A DNA stretch of 64,000 nucleotides. It comes from Halicephalobus mephisto. Lineage: Eukaryota; Nematoda; Chromadorea; Rhabditida; Panagrolaimidae. Each line of letters begins with the position of its first letter. Position 1 is the first letter of the stretch. Below the pieces are notes generated by a model, which saw only the letters and a list, made by a program, of their open reading frames with translations, made no database searches and was not told the origin of the DNA. Position numbers and translations under genes: made by a program. The stretch spans positions 42,222 to 106,221 of the forward strand of contig SWDT01000725.1 in assembly GCA_009193035.1 (NCBI GenBank), written 5' to 3'. Below, one piece after another: positions 46,434-58,300 of this stretch.

Positions 46434-47042
46434 CGTTTCTGATCTAAAAATTTGTTCATATAAAATAATTAATCACTAATTAATAACGAACAAAAATAAA
46501 AAACTATCAATAAAACTAAATTTAGTTCAAAATTAAAAAGAAATTTTTTATCCAAAATTCGCTAGTAAAAAATTTCTTAATTTCGACAAATTAAATTTTA
46601 AAACAACCAAAACACGACTATTATTGTACAAAAATAAAAGAAAAATAAAAAAGTGAAAATTTTTATATAAAAACAAAAAACCACGGAATGATAACGAACT
46701 CTATAAAAACCGAGCAATACTTCCAAAACCGGCATCTTGCATGCAGCTAAAAATTCCTAAAATTTAACTTCCATATATCAATTTTCTATTACATCATTTA
46801 TAGTCTCGATTACTGTTCTTTAAATGCCAAAGTTACAAAGTAAACCAAAAAAGTAAAAAAATAAAATAAATTTTATTTATCTAAATCTTCAAAAAACTTA
46901 ATTTGATTTTTGCACTTTTAATTTCATCTTTTCATATATCAATTTTTTATTATATTGTTTATAATCTCGATTACTAACTCCTCTAATTACTAAAATCGCA
47001 ATAGAAAGATTAAAAAACTGAACTAAAATTACTCATAAATTC
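46434..47042. other. Spacer between the AMT and LPDAP genes
   Basis: AT-rich, no gene. Holds the 3' flank of the ammonium transporter and the upstream region of the LPDAP gene, both on the minus strand. CATATATCAATTTT occurs twice (about 46773, 46933). Confidence 0.5.
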
Positions 47043-50000
47043 TCAAAGAGCGATTTGAATATCCTCGTTTCTGGTTTCGTCTTCTTGAATAGATATTTTC
47101 GAAGCAGAAGGTCCGTTTCCTTCGACATTATTTCGTCTAGGAACTGCTGGTTTTACTTGGTGGAGTTTGCTGCTGCTTCGGGATATTTTTCTTTTGGATT
47201 TTATCGCTCTGTGGTGGTGTTCTGGATGCTCGTATCTGTTGGGATTGTGGAGGTAGCTGAGTTTCCGGCTCATATTCCCCGGAATTACACTGGTTCTTCT
47301 TTCGTAAGCTGCTGCTAATTCTTCCATTGAGACTAGAAATAAAATTTTTTAAAAAAGGATAGTGACTTATTTAAAGTCATTTTATTCACTATCCGATTTC
47401 ACAAACAACAACCTTGGATAGTGTCCACTTTGGATAACAACACATTTTTCAGTCACTATCAGAGAAATTCTTACGAGAAACAAAATTGGATAGTGACTAA
47501 AAAGAGATCATTAATAATCAAAAGTGGACACTATCCATAAATCCACGCTTTTCGAAAATGCGACCAAATCTGGATAGTGACTATTTTTAGCAATTTCTTA
47601 TCCTCTCCAATCACTATTTTAATGACTTCTTTTGAACCAAGTAAACTTGGATAGTGACTGATTAAGATGAGAAATTACTTTTTCAGTCACTATCCAGATA
47701 ATTTTAACTTCAAAAATAGACTTGGATAGTGTCCGTTTTTAACAACTATTTATTCAATTTAGAGAAAAAAGATTTGGATAGTGACTAAGTTGAATAAATA
47801 GTTGTTACAAACGGACACTATCCAGATTTACTAAGAGAAAAGAGATTTGGATAGTGACTAAGTAAATTTGGATAGTGTCCGTTTGTAACTATTACTCGGT
47901 CGATCTAATCACTATTCGGAATTTCTGATTTGAGGAACTTACATTCAGATCTTTCCGTGAAGGCTCTCATTCTGGTCCCCTCGTCGGTGACGATTTCGTC
48001 CCAGCCATGCCCGTAGGCATGGATCGGATAAGCTGCTTCTCCGTGCTTGTAGATGTCTAATCCTTTGATTTCGACTTCTGGAAGTACTCTGAATTTTTTT
48101 ATTTTCTTCAATAATAAAAAAACGGGAATCATGGTTATGGAAGACCAGAGGATGATGGCACAGGCGCAGATGAGGTTCCAGGCCAGTTGGGCGAAGGCTT
48201 GTCCGACTAGAGAACCGTCTCCGTCGAAGGCGTCTGCTATACGGTAGACGATTCCTTCTTTGGCGATGATGCAGACGGAGATCAGGCCCCAGAGCCCCCC
48301 TCCGGCGTGGACGGCGAAGGCGTCCAGAGGATCGTCTATTTTGAGGTAGATCATCAGCTTCGAAAGTCCCAAGTAAGACAACCCGCTTCCGATCCCGGTG
48401 AAAACACTAGCCCAAGGCATCATCCGATTGCATCCGGCACAGGCAGAAACCATCCCAGCAAGACAAGCGTTGATCGTAAGTAACAATGTCCACTTGCCCT
48501 TCGTGATGTAATGGATGATGAGATATATCAAAGCCGCGAAAGCCCCACAGAGAATCGTGTTGATCATCGCCAAAGCCACAGTATCCCCTTCGCCCGGCTT
48601 CACTATATCCGCCATGGATCCCCCGTTGAAAGCCAGAAATCCAAACATCAGGATAAATCCACCAAGAGCAGCAAACTAAAAAAATTTAATTTTTATAAAA
48701 ACCAAAAAACCTCCAAAAAGTTCTAAAATCTCCCACGATATGCTAAAATACTCCCAAAACTTTCGTAAATCCTCCAAAGTTTGAGAAATATCTATTAAAT
48801 TTCCAAAAATTCTAAACTTTCGTAAAATTCTAATTTTTCTAAGAAAAACAGCATTCGAATATTCGCGCGCGTTTGGCGTTGTGTTCATTTCCTTTCAGTT
48901 TTCAAAATCTTTGGCGCGTTCCCTTCGTCATTTTCGCTTTCTTTTCTACTTTATTTTTTGCCTATTTTTTTCATAAACTCCCTTGGGTTCAGTTGTCCAA
49001 GTGTTCACCTATATCAATTTGTGTTATCTAACGTGATAAAACCCGTTTTATTTCCGTAATTTTTCAGACTTGCTCAATTTCCTCTGAATATGAATAAGGA
49101 GAAGTTATTCAAAGAAAAGATCTCTATTTTGAATGCTGAGTTTGTTGACTTTATTAGAAGTGCTGTAAAAGAAAATCCTGCTTATGATTTGGTGAGTTTC
49201 GATATATGGGAAAGTAAGTTTTTATATAAATTTTTTCAGAGTCCTCCTCTACGGGATTATCTCGAACATGTGAAGGAATTAGATAAAATGTACGCCGAAA
49301 GGCCAGTGCTAGTTGCTAAGAGGAAGAATAAAGATACGGCTAAGACGGAGAAACCTAAACCAAGTCCGGTAAAAAAGGAAGAGCCGAAGAAACTGCCTGG
49401 GGGTCTGGTGGAACCCCCTGGACAATTCAATTTCGCTCCAAAGTAAGTTTTCTTTGATCCTCTGTAAATCCTAATCATATCGTTAGGATTCAAATGCCAG
49501 AGATACCGAAACCGAAAGATACTCCTACTTTATCCTTCTCCGCGCCGAAATCGAATTCCACGCCGTTGTCGCAGAGTAGGAAAAGAAGACCAGATCAGCC
49601 TCTTGATTACGATAAAATGCTAAGCGGTAAATCCGACGACTACGAAAAAGAGGACAAACCACCTGAAGAACCAGCAAAGCCACTCGGGCAATTCCTCTTT
49701 GGCTCATCTAAACCCAAGGAAACTTCGACTCCTACCTTTAATTTCGGTCAATCTAATCCAAACGCGACTCCCGAGATGAAGAACGGCAATTCAAGTGATA
49801 AGGGCAGTAGCTTATTTGCAGGACTAACGAAACCAACTGGTCAATTTCTTTTTGGTTCATCAACGCAGAAAGGTACTTCTACTGAGCCAAACTTGAACTC
49901 AACACCAACCCAGGAATCAAAGAATAACACTTCAAGCGATGCTGCAAAGGGAGTAAGCTTATTTGCGGGACTAACAAAACCAACAGGACAGTTTCTTTTT

Positions 50001-52066
50001 AATTCATCAAACAAGGAGACTCCTAGTTTGACTCCCTCTGAACCGAAGTCAACTTCATCACCGTTGTCTCAAGAATCGAAAACCACAGAAGGCAGCGGGA
50101 AACTTAATCTATTTGGGGGACTTGTGAAGCCACCAGAAGGCGGGAAAATTAGTCTATTTGGGGGCCTCGTTAAACCATCAGAAGATGGAAAGCCCAATTT
50201 ATTTGGAGGACTCACGAATTCAGCTAGTCTTTTTGCTCCAAAACCACAATCGGAGAATAATGGGGAAGAACAGGACAAAGATGAGCCAGAAGAACCACCG
50301 AAGTTTGATGCCGTTCAACATGATGAACCTGATGCTGTTTTCACTACCAAGTGTTCTCTTCATAATTTCGCTGAGGGTCAGTACAAGAAAGCAGGGACTG
50401 GATTTATTTACATTAAGAAATCAGACAAGGGTCCTCAACTGCTTATTAGAGCGGCAACTACATTAGGGAACGTTCTTGTCAACACTTATATCAATGACAG
50501 TTTTAAAGCAGAGAAGAAAGACAAGGACAGAATACAGGTTTGTTTTTGTTGTTGAATGTTTAATGATTGTTGTTTTTAGTTTTCTTATCCTACTGCAGAT
50601 GGAATCAAAACTCATCTTGCCAAGGTTGTTGATGTACAAGGGACTTTGGATTACTTTACGGGAACTAAGAAACCCTAGATTTTTCATGTTACTGTTTGGA
50701 GTATTTAATCGACTGTTGCTGTTTTTTACCCTACTTTTTCTGATTTTGATAATGAAGATTGTTTTCTGTGGGTATTGAAATGTTGAAAGGGATCTTGGGA
50801 AGTGGTTTTTACTTACCGGAACTGAGTGTCCCTGGATTTCAGGACTGGGATCTCCTTGTTGTGGGAATTTGCCTATTCTGGGACCCATCATGTAGGCAGC
50901 GATGAAGGAGATAGTCCCTCCGCAAAGATGGACTACACCGCTTCCGGCGAAATCCTTGAAAGATTTTTATTATAAAAATTTTAAATTTGAAAAAAATTGA
51001 AAAATTATAATTTTTATTTTATATGAAAATTGTTTATTTGAAAAAATTTTATAATTTTTTGAAGTTTTTTTTAAAATTAATTTTCTTACCAAATAAGTGG
51101 TGTTAACATTGCCGGAGGTGATTCCTTTGTGCATCCAGCCTTGAGAAGACCATCCCTAAAATAAATTTTACTTTTAGTAATTCTTAAAATAACCATTGTA
51201 TTTTAAAATTATTTTGGGATTTTTGAATTCCCGCGCAGAGCAAATGAAAATTAAAAAATAATAAGTCTGGCAATTCGTTTCTGAAATTGACTCGCTTTGT
51301 CTTCACTCGCTCTTCTTCGCCTTGTCTTTACTCGCTCTCTCTTACTTTGTCTTCACTCGCTTTCTCTTACTTTGTCTTCACTCGCTTTCTCTTACTTTGT
51401 CTTCACTCGCTCTCTCTTACTTTGTCTTCACTCGCTCTCTCTCACCTTGTCTTCACTCGCGCGCGCTCTCGCTCTCTTCTTTTTCTTTCTTTTGCCTAAA
51501 CTTCAGGACTTTGTAGAAAATCCCAGAAATCCGCGTCGAGATAATTTAAATTTTTTAATTTTTACAATAGTATTGTTTTATCTTACCCAATGAGTGAGAA
51601 TAGGATATACGATGGAGGATATAATACTGCAGTATGAAATATAAGTGAGAAATTCACATCTTTCAGCAACAGCTCCAGAAACAATCGTGGCGGAAGTCGC
51701 GGCGAAAACATATTGAAAGAAAAATTTCGGGTAATTTTCGACTCCACTTAGGAAAAATCCATTTGATCCGATGAATAGTCCCCATGATCCTTCACTAGTA
51801 CCGTATGCAAACGCATATCCGATTGCGAAATATCCAACAACAGCAATACAGGAATCCAAGAGGTTTTTGATTAAAATATTTGTCGTATTTTTTGATCTAA
51901 CTGCTCCTGCTTCTAAAAATGCAAAACCACATTGCATCAAAAAAATAATCAAAGCCATTGAACACATAAAAAAAGCATTATTATTTTCTGAAAAATCATC
52001 TTCCATTTCTTCGATTCTTGTCTTTAGAGCTTTAATCTCCAAAGTCAGATTTTTAATATCGTCCAT
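47043..52066 (-). CDS. Ammonium transporter (AMT/MEP/Rh family), 568 aa
   Basis: Five minus-strand exons: 52066-51587, 51155-51090, 50954-50817, 48675-47943, 47332-47043, all in frame. Family landmarks: CGFAFLEAGAVRSKNTTNIL near the start, the signature DFAGSGVVHLCGGTISF with the first pore His, and LDAFAVHAGGGLWG with the second pore His. About eleven membrane segments are present, followed by a cytosolic tail with YPIHAYGHGWDE and a basic end. The protein moves ammonium/ammonia across the plasma membrane. Which of the several worm amt paralogues it matches cannot be decided here. Intron 3 (50816-48676) contains a whole gene on the other strand, and intron 4 a hairpin repeat cluster. Confidence 0.93.
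47355..47920. repeat. Hairpin-forming GATAGTGACT repeat cluster 3
   Basis: Same family as at 35486-36525 and 41245-42010, in intron 4 of the ammonium transporter. An exact longer palindrome forms between AACAACTATTTATTC (47738-) and GAATAAATAGTTGTT (47795-), whose flanks include GGATAGTGTCCGTTT and its complement. Confidence 0.9.
49090..50678 (+). CDS. NUP50-like nucleoporin with Ran-binding domain, 484 aa
   Basis: Four exons: 49090-49191, 49240-49442, 49487-50537, 50580-50678. The N-terminus (LNAEFVDFIRSAVKENPAYD then LSPPLRDYLEHVKEL) matches the NUP50 helical motif LN-x-W/F-x-x-N-P-x-x-D-L. The middle has FG/LFG repeats (GQFLFGSS three times, LFGGL three times). The C-terminal ~115 residues are a RanBP1-type domain (DAVFTTKCSLHNF, YKKAGTGFIYIKK). 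NUP50 sits at the nuclear basket, binds importin-alpha and Ran and helps cargo release. The C. elegans counterpart is NPP-16; I infer orthology from layout. The whole gene lies within intron 3 of the ammonium transporter, on the other strand. Confidence 0.88.
51290..51475. repeat. 25-bp pyrimidine-rich tandem repeat in AMT intron 1
   Basis: About seven units of CTTTGTCTTCACTCGCTCTC plus TCTTA. The array is strongly strand-asymmetric (C/T on plus, A/G in the AMT transcript) and creates spurious open frames. It ends in a CGCGCGCTCTCGCTCTC run. Confidence 0.85.
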
Positions 52067-52639
52067 TTTAAACAATATCCAGAAAAAATAAATTTCAACC
52101 GTAGACTTCTTTATCAATTTTCTACTTTCGGCAAGATAATAAACTTCAAATAAACTATCAGACAGATTATTGAACTTCGAGAAAATAACTCTGTTCAATT
52201 TATACTCTCGAACCCGGAAAAATCAAAAACAATTAATCAAAGACTGCAATAATTACTGATTTTATGAAATTAATTTAATTTTTGTTACTATTTTTAATAA
52301 CTAAGTAAATTCAACAATAATTAAATTTAAAAAACTCAAAACCAACACCAGTCAAAAATTTTATTTTTTCCGATTTTGTGGAATTTATTTCTTTGATTTT
52401 TATATCAACATTTTTAATGCCTGGGTATATCCAACATGTCAGTTAAATTTAAAAAACCCCAAAAACAACTTGAATCAAAATCTGTACAACAGTTACTTTT
52501 TTGGGGCATTTCCTTTCTCAACTCTCAATCCTTTTGGGATTTTCTTAAATCAATTTTTCCTCATATCTACGTCAATCCAACCACTCAAAAAATCTAAAAA
52601 ATAGAGGAAATACCACAAGAAAGCAACTACCATACAACC
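52067..52639 (-). promoter_or_regulatory. Spacer between ess-2 and the ammonium transporter
   Basis: 574 bp between the ess-2 stop and the AMT start, both on the minus strand. It holds the AMT promoter and leader. No gene or obvious motif seen. The spacing is larger than the ~100 bp typical of worm operons. Confidence 0.45.
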
Positions 52640-54929
52640 TTAATCAAAATCCACTGCTCTTGGTCGTTTTTCCGTCGCAATATTCGGTTCAACATTCAAC
52701 AATCCAGTAACAGCCTTCTTAGCCATCTTCTTAGAACTCGCGTGATCAGGTGTCGGAGGATATTCCACTTCATTCCCTCTCTTCATTACCGGTGTTCTGA
52801 CCAAATCCCTAATATTAGGAGTCGATCCAAATCTCGTCGATCCATTACTTCTCAAACTACTTGGAGTTTTCCTTATTGACGGAGTTCCAAATTCACTTCC
52901 AGGTTCAATCTTGATTCCCAATTTGTTTTTCATCAACAATTTCGCCGCTGGAGAAAGGCCAGCGACCAAATTTTCTCTTTTCGATCCAAATTTCGGAGTT
53001 TTCCTAAAATTTTACATCATAAAATAATTACCTTATTATCAGCGGGCGATCAAAGACGCGGCTTTTTGAAAAGCAAAACAATAAAAAACGTACTTGTGTG
53101 CTTTTGCGGCTGTTTCTAAAGCAAATTTTCTTTTATCCGAATATCGTTTGCCGATTGTCTCATTCATAGCATCCCTTATTTGATCTCTAATCGGAATTTC
53201 TGGCATTTTAAATACAGGAGCATCACTCGAAGCAATCGGATCGTCGTCACCATCAAGTCTAAATGGAGTTCCATCAATTTCACCCCATGTCATTAGAGGA
53301 GTATCTTCCACACCTAAAAAAATAAAATTATAAAATAAAATAATCCAAAAACTAACCAGGTTCCGGAGCAGGAGTAGCGACACATCCAAGGATCTCAGGA
53401 TCAACAACATCCAAATTTTTTCCAGTAATGTCCACTTTTCCGATTTGATTAGCGGCTTGATTAAACACAGCTCGGACCATTGTGGCAGGTTTAGCTTGGA
53501 CAGTTTCGTCTTTTTCCAATCTGGTTGCTTTCCTGTTAATAATTACTTCATTCTGCTTCAATCGCTCTACAAATTCCGCTTTTGTCAAAGGAGCTTCATC
53601 AAGATTAAAAAGCAAATTATTCCTTGCTTTGTAGGTCCAGTTATCCAAAGCAATGGGTTTTTCGACTAAAAAAATTAATTAAATTTAAAAATAATTTTTT
53701 TTACCTTGTCCATTCTGAATCGCTAGTAACTGTTCATCTGCATTTTCGATCATTTTCATTTGAGTCACCAATTCTTCGTTGTGTTTTTTTTCAGCTTCAT
53801 ACATCCAAGCATTCTTTTTCCGTTCTCGTTCGTTCATCAACTCAACGAGTTCTTCAAAAGAAGCGTTGTCTTCGCTCGTGAAAGTGTCCAAGTACGATTG
53901 GAGAGTAAACTTATCCAGGGCTTTTTTCTTCTTCTTCGGGACGTAGATCTTGTCATTATCGCCTTCGGCGTTGCTGAATGGAAAAATTGATTCTCCGGGG
54001 ATTGGAGTTGCGGCGTAACTCGTCGAGGGGGTGCTGAAGTCGTCCAGAGCCGGAGTAGCTGTCACGGGTCTCTTGATTGCGTATTTTACCTGAAGTTCGC
54101 GTATTTTCGTTTCGTCTCCTTTGATCATGGCTTCGAGATATTCATTCTGAACCTGAAATAAGTCAATTTTAAAACATATTTGATTTTAGGTATAAAAGTA
54201 ATTTTGAAATACATTCAAAACTTCATTGGATTCCTTATGACATCAACAATTCGATGGAAATATTTAAATACTTTAGGGAAAGTTAGCTTATAAGTTATAT
54301 AAAATCATGCCAAAATTAAAATCAATCTAAAAATAACTAGCACTAGTGACTTAATTGCCAAATAACGAATTTTTAATAATTACAGCTTATTTCATATAAA
54401 ATCATGTGAAAATCCAGATCAATCCAGAAGCAACTTGTGCTGGTATGTAACTTAACAGGTAAATAAAACTAATTTTTAACAATTATAACCTATTTTTATA
54501 TAAAATCACGCAAAAATCAAGATTGATCTAAAAAATGACTCTCAGTAATATGTAAATTCCTACAAAACTAAAATTAATCTTTAATAATTATCAATATTGT
54601 TACATAAAATCACGCAAAAATCGAGATTAATCCAGAAAATGACTCTCAGTAATATGTAAATTTTTACAAAACTAACTTTTTAATCATTTTTGATATATGA
54701 AAAAACTTACTTTTAATTTCTTCAAATCAGGACAGTAATCTCTTTGAATAATAGTCCTAATATTGTCGATATATTCTTCTTCTGGAACAACTTTAAGAGT
54801 TTCTTTTTTCGTATTCAGAATTTTTGGACCGACATGGACGACCTGATTTTTCCTCGAAGATTTAGGTACTTTTGGGACCGCAAATAAAGCATCACTTTCC
54901 TTGAATTGTTCACTAGTCGAATCACTCAT
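52640..54929 (-). CDS. ess-2: ESS2/DGCR14 spliceosome-associated nuclear protein, 519 aa
   Basis: Five minus-strand exons: 54929-54711, 54152-53705, 53665-53357, 53313-53094, 53003-52640, in frame. Family landmarks in order: VVPEEEYIDNIRTIIQRDYC and PDLKKLK; the SLDxF-like YLDTFTSEDNASFEELVELM; MNERERKKNAWMYEAE; WTYKARNNLLFNLDEAPLT; LSPAAKLLMKNKLG. ESS2 proteins join the spliceosomal C complex and help recognise 3' splice sites. C. elegans ESS-2 aids splicing at weak sites. A Thr/Pro-rich linker with many TP pairs (TPALDDFSTPSTSYAATPIP) could be phosphorylated. It shares a 200-bp promoter with the gene at 55130. Confidence 0.9.
54296..54690 (-). repeat. ~104-bp tandem repeats in ess-2 intron 1
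   Basis: Four diverged units starting TATATAAAATCACGCAAAAA at about 54298, 54393, 54497 and 54601. The last two are closest to each other. Confidence 0.75.
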
Positions 54930-55129
54930 ATTTCACAAAAAAAATATATCAAAAAATTTAAAAAAAAAGAATTTCGAAATCGACGAAGAAAAAACGAAAA
55001 ATAAAGAACGCTGAAATCTGGTCCCGAAACGAAAAATAACACGGAATTCAACTTGAAGTTCTCCGATAATAATCTTTATTTCTATTTTACCTAATTGGAT
55101 TTTATTATTTTGCTTTTATTTATATTAAA
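54930..55129. promoter_or_regulatory. Bidirectional promoter of ess-2 and txdc-9
   Basis: Only 200 bp separate the two divergent start codons. It must hold both promoters and leaders, so shared control of these two housekeeping genes is likely. No TATA box is seen. Confidence 0.6.
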
Positions 55130-55785
55130 ATGTCTGAACAAATGATTGCTGAACAACTTCTGAAAGCTGCCAAAGCAGTGGAAAAACAAGTTGATGCAGA
55201 AATCGAAAGGTTGGACAACCTTGACGATGAAGGCCTCGAGGAAATCCGTAGAAACAGAATTGCTCAGATGAAAGAAGCTGCCAGCAAACGACAGGTAGGA
55301 TTAGGATTAATTTTTGAAGGTTTTTGATATATGGATTTTTCCCAGGAACAAGACGCGAACGGACACGGTCGAGTCCAGGAACTGGCCAATGGAAACGATT
55401 TTTTCGAAGCAGGAAAGAAATCGGAGAAAGTCGTATGTCATTTCTTCCTACCCACCGTCAGGAAATGCGAAGTCGTGGACGCCTGCTTCGAGAAGTTAGC
55501 TCCAGTCCATTTTGGAACCAGATTCGTCAAAATTAATGCAGAAAAAGTAATTTTTCCTTAAATTCACATAAAAATCCACTTTTTCAGGTCCCGAATCTGA
55601 TCAAAATGCTTAGAATCACCCATATCCCGAACATCTGCGTTATTGTTGAGAACAAGATCGTCAACTATCTCAGGGTAACGGACGAATCGGGGTCGGACAA
55701 AGAAAAACTTCTCGTTCACATCGAAAAATGGCTTCTGAATCAGAACGGAATCGAGAAACTCGCTGTCAGCAGAGGACGGAATTGA
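55130..55785 (+). CDS. txdc-9: TXNDC9/PhLP3-like thioredoxin-fold protein, 187 aa
   Basis: Three exons (55130-55294, 55346-55546, 55588-55785). The N-terminal helix ends in the family signature EIRRNRIAQMKEAASKRQ then NGHGRVQEL. The thioredoxin-like fold follows (EKVVCHFFLPTVRKCEVVDA, FGTRFVKINAEK, NLIKMLRITHIPNICVIVEN). There is no CxxC active site, as in this family, so it is not an oxidoreductase. TXNDC9/PhLP3 binds the CCT chaperonin and modulates actin and tubulin folding. The symbol is assigned by family resemblance. The stop is 101 bp from the convergent nekl-1 stop. Confidence 0.85.
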
Positions 55786-55886
55786 TTCTACGGCTTACTG
55801 TATCGTGATCTCCAAACTAATACCGTCCAAAATTTTATTTATTGCTTGAAATTTTACTCGCTTTTTCGGGAATTAAATTTTGGCAT

Positions 55887-57932
55887 TTACAGTATCACAC
55901 AGACTTTGGTAGGGGTCACTTCCTCCGGAGTAAAGGGGTTTTTGATGATTTTTGGTTTGGTATCTCGATTTTTGGCAGATTGCGGATAAGCAGGGGGCGG
56001 CTCGTTCAGGTGTCTCGCGTGGAAATTCTGGAGCTCGGCTAACTTCTGCTAAATAAGTCCTAAATTACAGTACTTTAGTTTAGATAAACCTACTTGAAGC
56101 AAAGCCATCTGGGATTCATGGCCTTTGAATGTTTTACTTTGTTGCTGAACTTGTTGCTTCAATTTTTCGATTTCAAGAAGAAGCTGTTTTTCAGTTTCCT
56201 TGGCATCTGAATCCACAAAAGCAACTTTAATCGGATTCTTTTTGGTTTTCATCTAAATTTAAAAAATTATAGAAATTAAAAAAGTATTTATAAAATAATC
56301 TCGAAATGAATTCTTAGAAGTTTTTAGAAACTACAGTAACCCAGATGAGGATTCTAATTTTAGATAACTGTAATTTCGTAATCGATACAAAAAATTAAAG
56401 ATATTTTTTTATAAAATAATCTCGAGACGAATTCTTAGAAGTTTTCAAAATTACAGTAACCTAAGTGGAGATTTCATAATCGATATGAAAATTAAAAATG
56501 AACTTTTTAGTAAAATAGTCTCGAAACGAATTCTTAGAAGTTCTCAAACTTACGTTGGTTTATAATTTTTAATTCTAGATGACGATTATTTCGTAATTTT
56601 ATGATTTCGAGATTCATTTTTTTGAAGAATATTTTTTAGATGAATTTAGAAATTTCTAAATTGAATTATATAAAATATAAAACCTCCTATCTATCCTCTA
56701 AGGTCAGTAGTTACATTTCAAAGTACTTTTTCGACTTCGATAGGATCATTCGTGTTTGAATCTCAAATTTGGAAAATTAAACATTATCAAAATTATGAAA
56801 GGAAAAAAATTATATATATAAAAAGAAAAATATCGGTTTTGAACGAAAAAAATATTTTTCTCCGTCTCATCGACAGTGGTAGTAACCCGCTGGTCGGGCA
56901 TTTACCGTATTCTGTACAGTACTCAAATAGGTTTCAAAAATTCGACACTACAGTATCCCTATTGAAAACTGATTATTTTGATTACTTTAAAAATTAAAAA
57001 ACCTCACATAATGATCGTAACTTAAAACTTGGGAATCGTTGAGTTCGTTCTGTATCCAAGTGGGGACGGTTTCTGAAGCCTGAAGCTCCGGAGCCGATCT
57101 CCGTCTTTTTCCCGTGTCTACAGTAACCAACGAAGAAGACTTATTTTTTTCAGATACCGGAGAAGGATTAGGAGCAGTGTTGATGACACAAAGGACCCGT
57201 TTACCGTTCCCGGCGAGTTGGGACAATTTAATGAAAGGTTTGTTGCCTTGGGGGTTCCTGGTGGAATCAAGTCTCAGAACCAAGGTCGGAACAGAACAAA
57301 TGTCTTCTTCCAAATCTTCATCCAAACTTTGATTTTTCGAAAACGGCCAATGTTTTTTCGCTGATTTTGATCGATCTTTAGGTGACGTTACAGTATCCCG
57401 AGGAAGGGTCCTCCGCTCTCCAGGAGAAGACGATCTTTCAATTTCCAAGTCTTCAATGGTCACAGTCTCGTCTGATTTCTTCTTAGTCCCACGAGTGCCC
57501 CAGAAGTAAAGTTCGTTATCTCCAGTGACTACGGTAGTGAATCCAGTTCCACAAACTAATTGCTAAAAAAATTTCAAAATTTTATCAATTTCAAAAATTC
57601 TTTTCAATTTTTCAAATTTTATTAATTTAAAGAATTTTAAAATTATTTCTATTATTTTAAAAAATTTTTTTTTATTTATTTTTAATTTTTATTATTTTTA
57701 AAAATCATTTTTATTTATTTTTAATTTTTTTTTAAAATTATTTTTTATTAATTTTTGATTTTTTTAAAAATTATTTTATTTATTTTAATTTAACTTACTA
57801 CACAGGCTTTGGCACAAAGTGCCTTGACTGGTCTGAAGGCCATCCAGTAGTCGACGGACTGACGATGCCCGAGGCCGAGTTCTGCGTACTTGTTCCTTCC
57901 AAAAACATGAACATGTCCGTTTTCCAACAACA
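55887..57932 (-). CDS. nekl-1: NEK9/NEKL-1-type kinase, C-terminal part only (RCC1 repeats, coiled coil)
   Basis: Four intact minus-strand exons: 57932-57799, 57562-57008, 56252-56094, 56048-55887. The first starts in mid-codon, so it is an internal exon of a longer gene. It encodes an RCC1 blade (LLENGHVHVFGRNKYAELGL), and the next starts with another (CGTGFTTVVTGDNELYFWGT). A long Ser-rich linker, then TVPTWIQNELNDSQVL, matches the NEK9 segment after the RCC1 propeller. A coiled coil follows (ETEKQLLLEIEKLKQQVQQQ). NEK9 proteins act in mitosis and membrane trafficking; worm NEKL kinases are needed for moulting endocytosis. The kinase exons are not found upstream on this strand; they lie reversed at 59.0-61.8 kb. 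Confidence 0.85.
56285..56580. repeat. Intronic repeat matching 58310-58640 in inverted orientation
   Basis: Three tandem units of the form TCTCGAGACGAATTCTTAGA then AGTTTTCAAAATTACAGTAA. The reverse complement occurs at 58310-58640; the clearest pair is 56405-56560 with 58495-58640. Confidence 0.75.
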
Positions 57933-58021
57933 CTAAAATAAAACGAAAATTAATATTTATGCAATTTACAGTAAAAGTGAAAAAATAAATCATTTGTGAA
58001 ATTTTTAAAAATTAAAAATTA

Positions 58022-58300
58022 ATTTTTGAAAAAAATGAATTAAATCATAATTATTTATTTTTAAAAAATAAAATTTCGAAAATTTTATGAAATTTGAAAC
58101 TTAATAAATAAGACAATTTAAAAAAATTTTTAATTTTAAATTTTATTAAAATTTTTAAAATTTATGTTTCAAAAAAATGAACTTCAAAAAAAATGAATTA
58201 AATCATAATTATTAATTTTTAAAAAATAAAATTTCGAAAATTTTATGAAATTTGAAACTTAATAAATAAGACAATTTAAAAAAATTTTTCTCAGACTATT
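58022..58300. repeat. Direct repeat next to the inverted-repeat arm
   Basis: The block TGAATTAAATCATAATTATT through GACAATTTAAAAAAATTTTT occurs at about 58034-58130 and again at 58194-58290. Confidence 0.75.
58132..58247. repeat. Left arm of a perfect long inverted repeat
   Basis: 58132-58231 is identical, base for base over 100 bp, to the reverse complement of 63901-64000. Similarity continues weakly to about 58247. Because the match reaches the window end, the true repeat is probably longer. It lies in the intron just upstream of the first intact nekl-1 exon. Confidence 0.9.

Noticed and set aside
35486..47920. CRISPR-like array for the GATAGTGACT clusters
   Set aside because: Eukaryotic introns; repeats are too short, alternate in orientation, and spacers are irregular and partly duplicated.
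51287..51593. Overlapping hydrophobic frames in three phases
   Set aside because: Artefact of the pyrimidine-rich tandem repeat in AMT intron 1, open in every frame.
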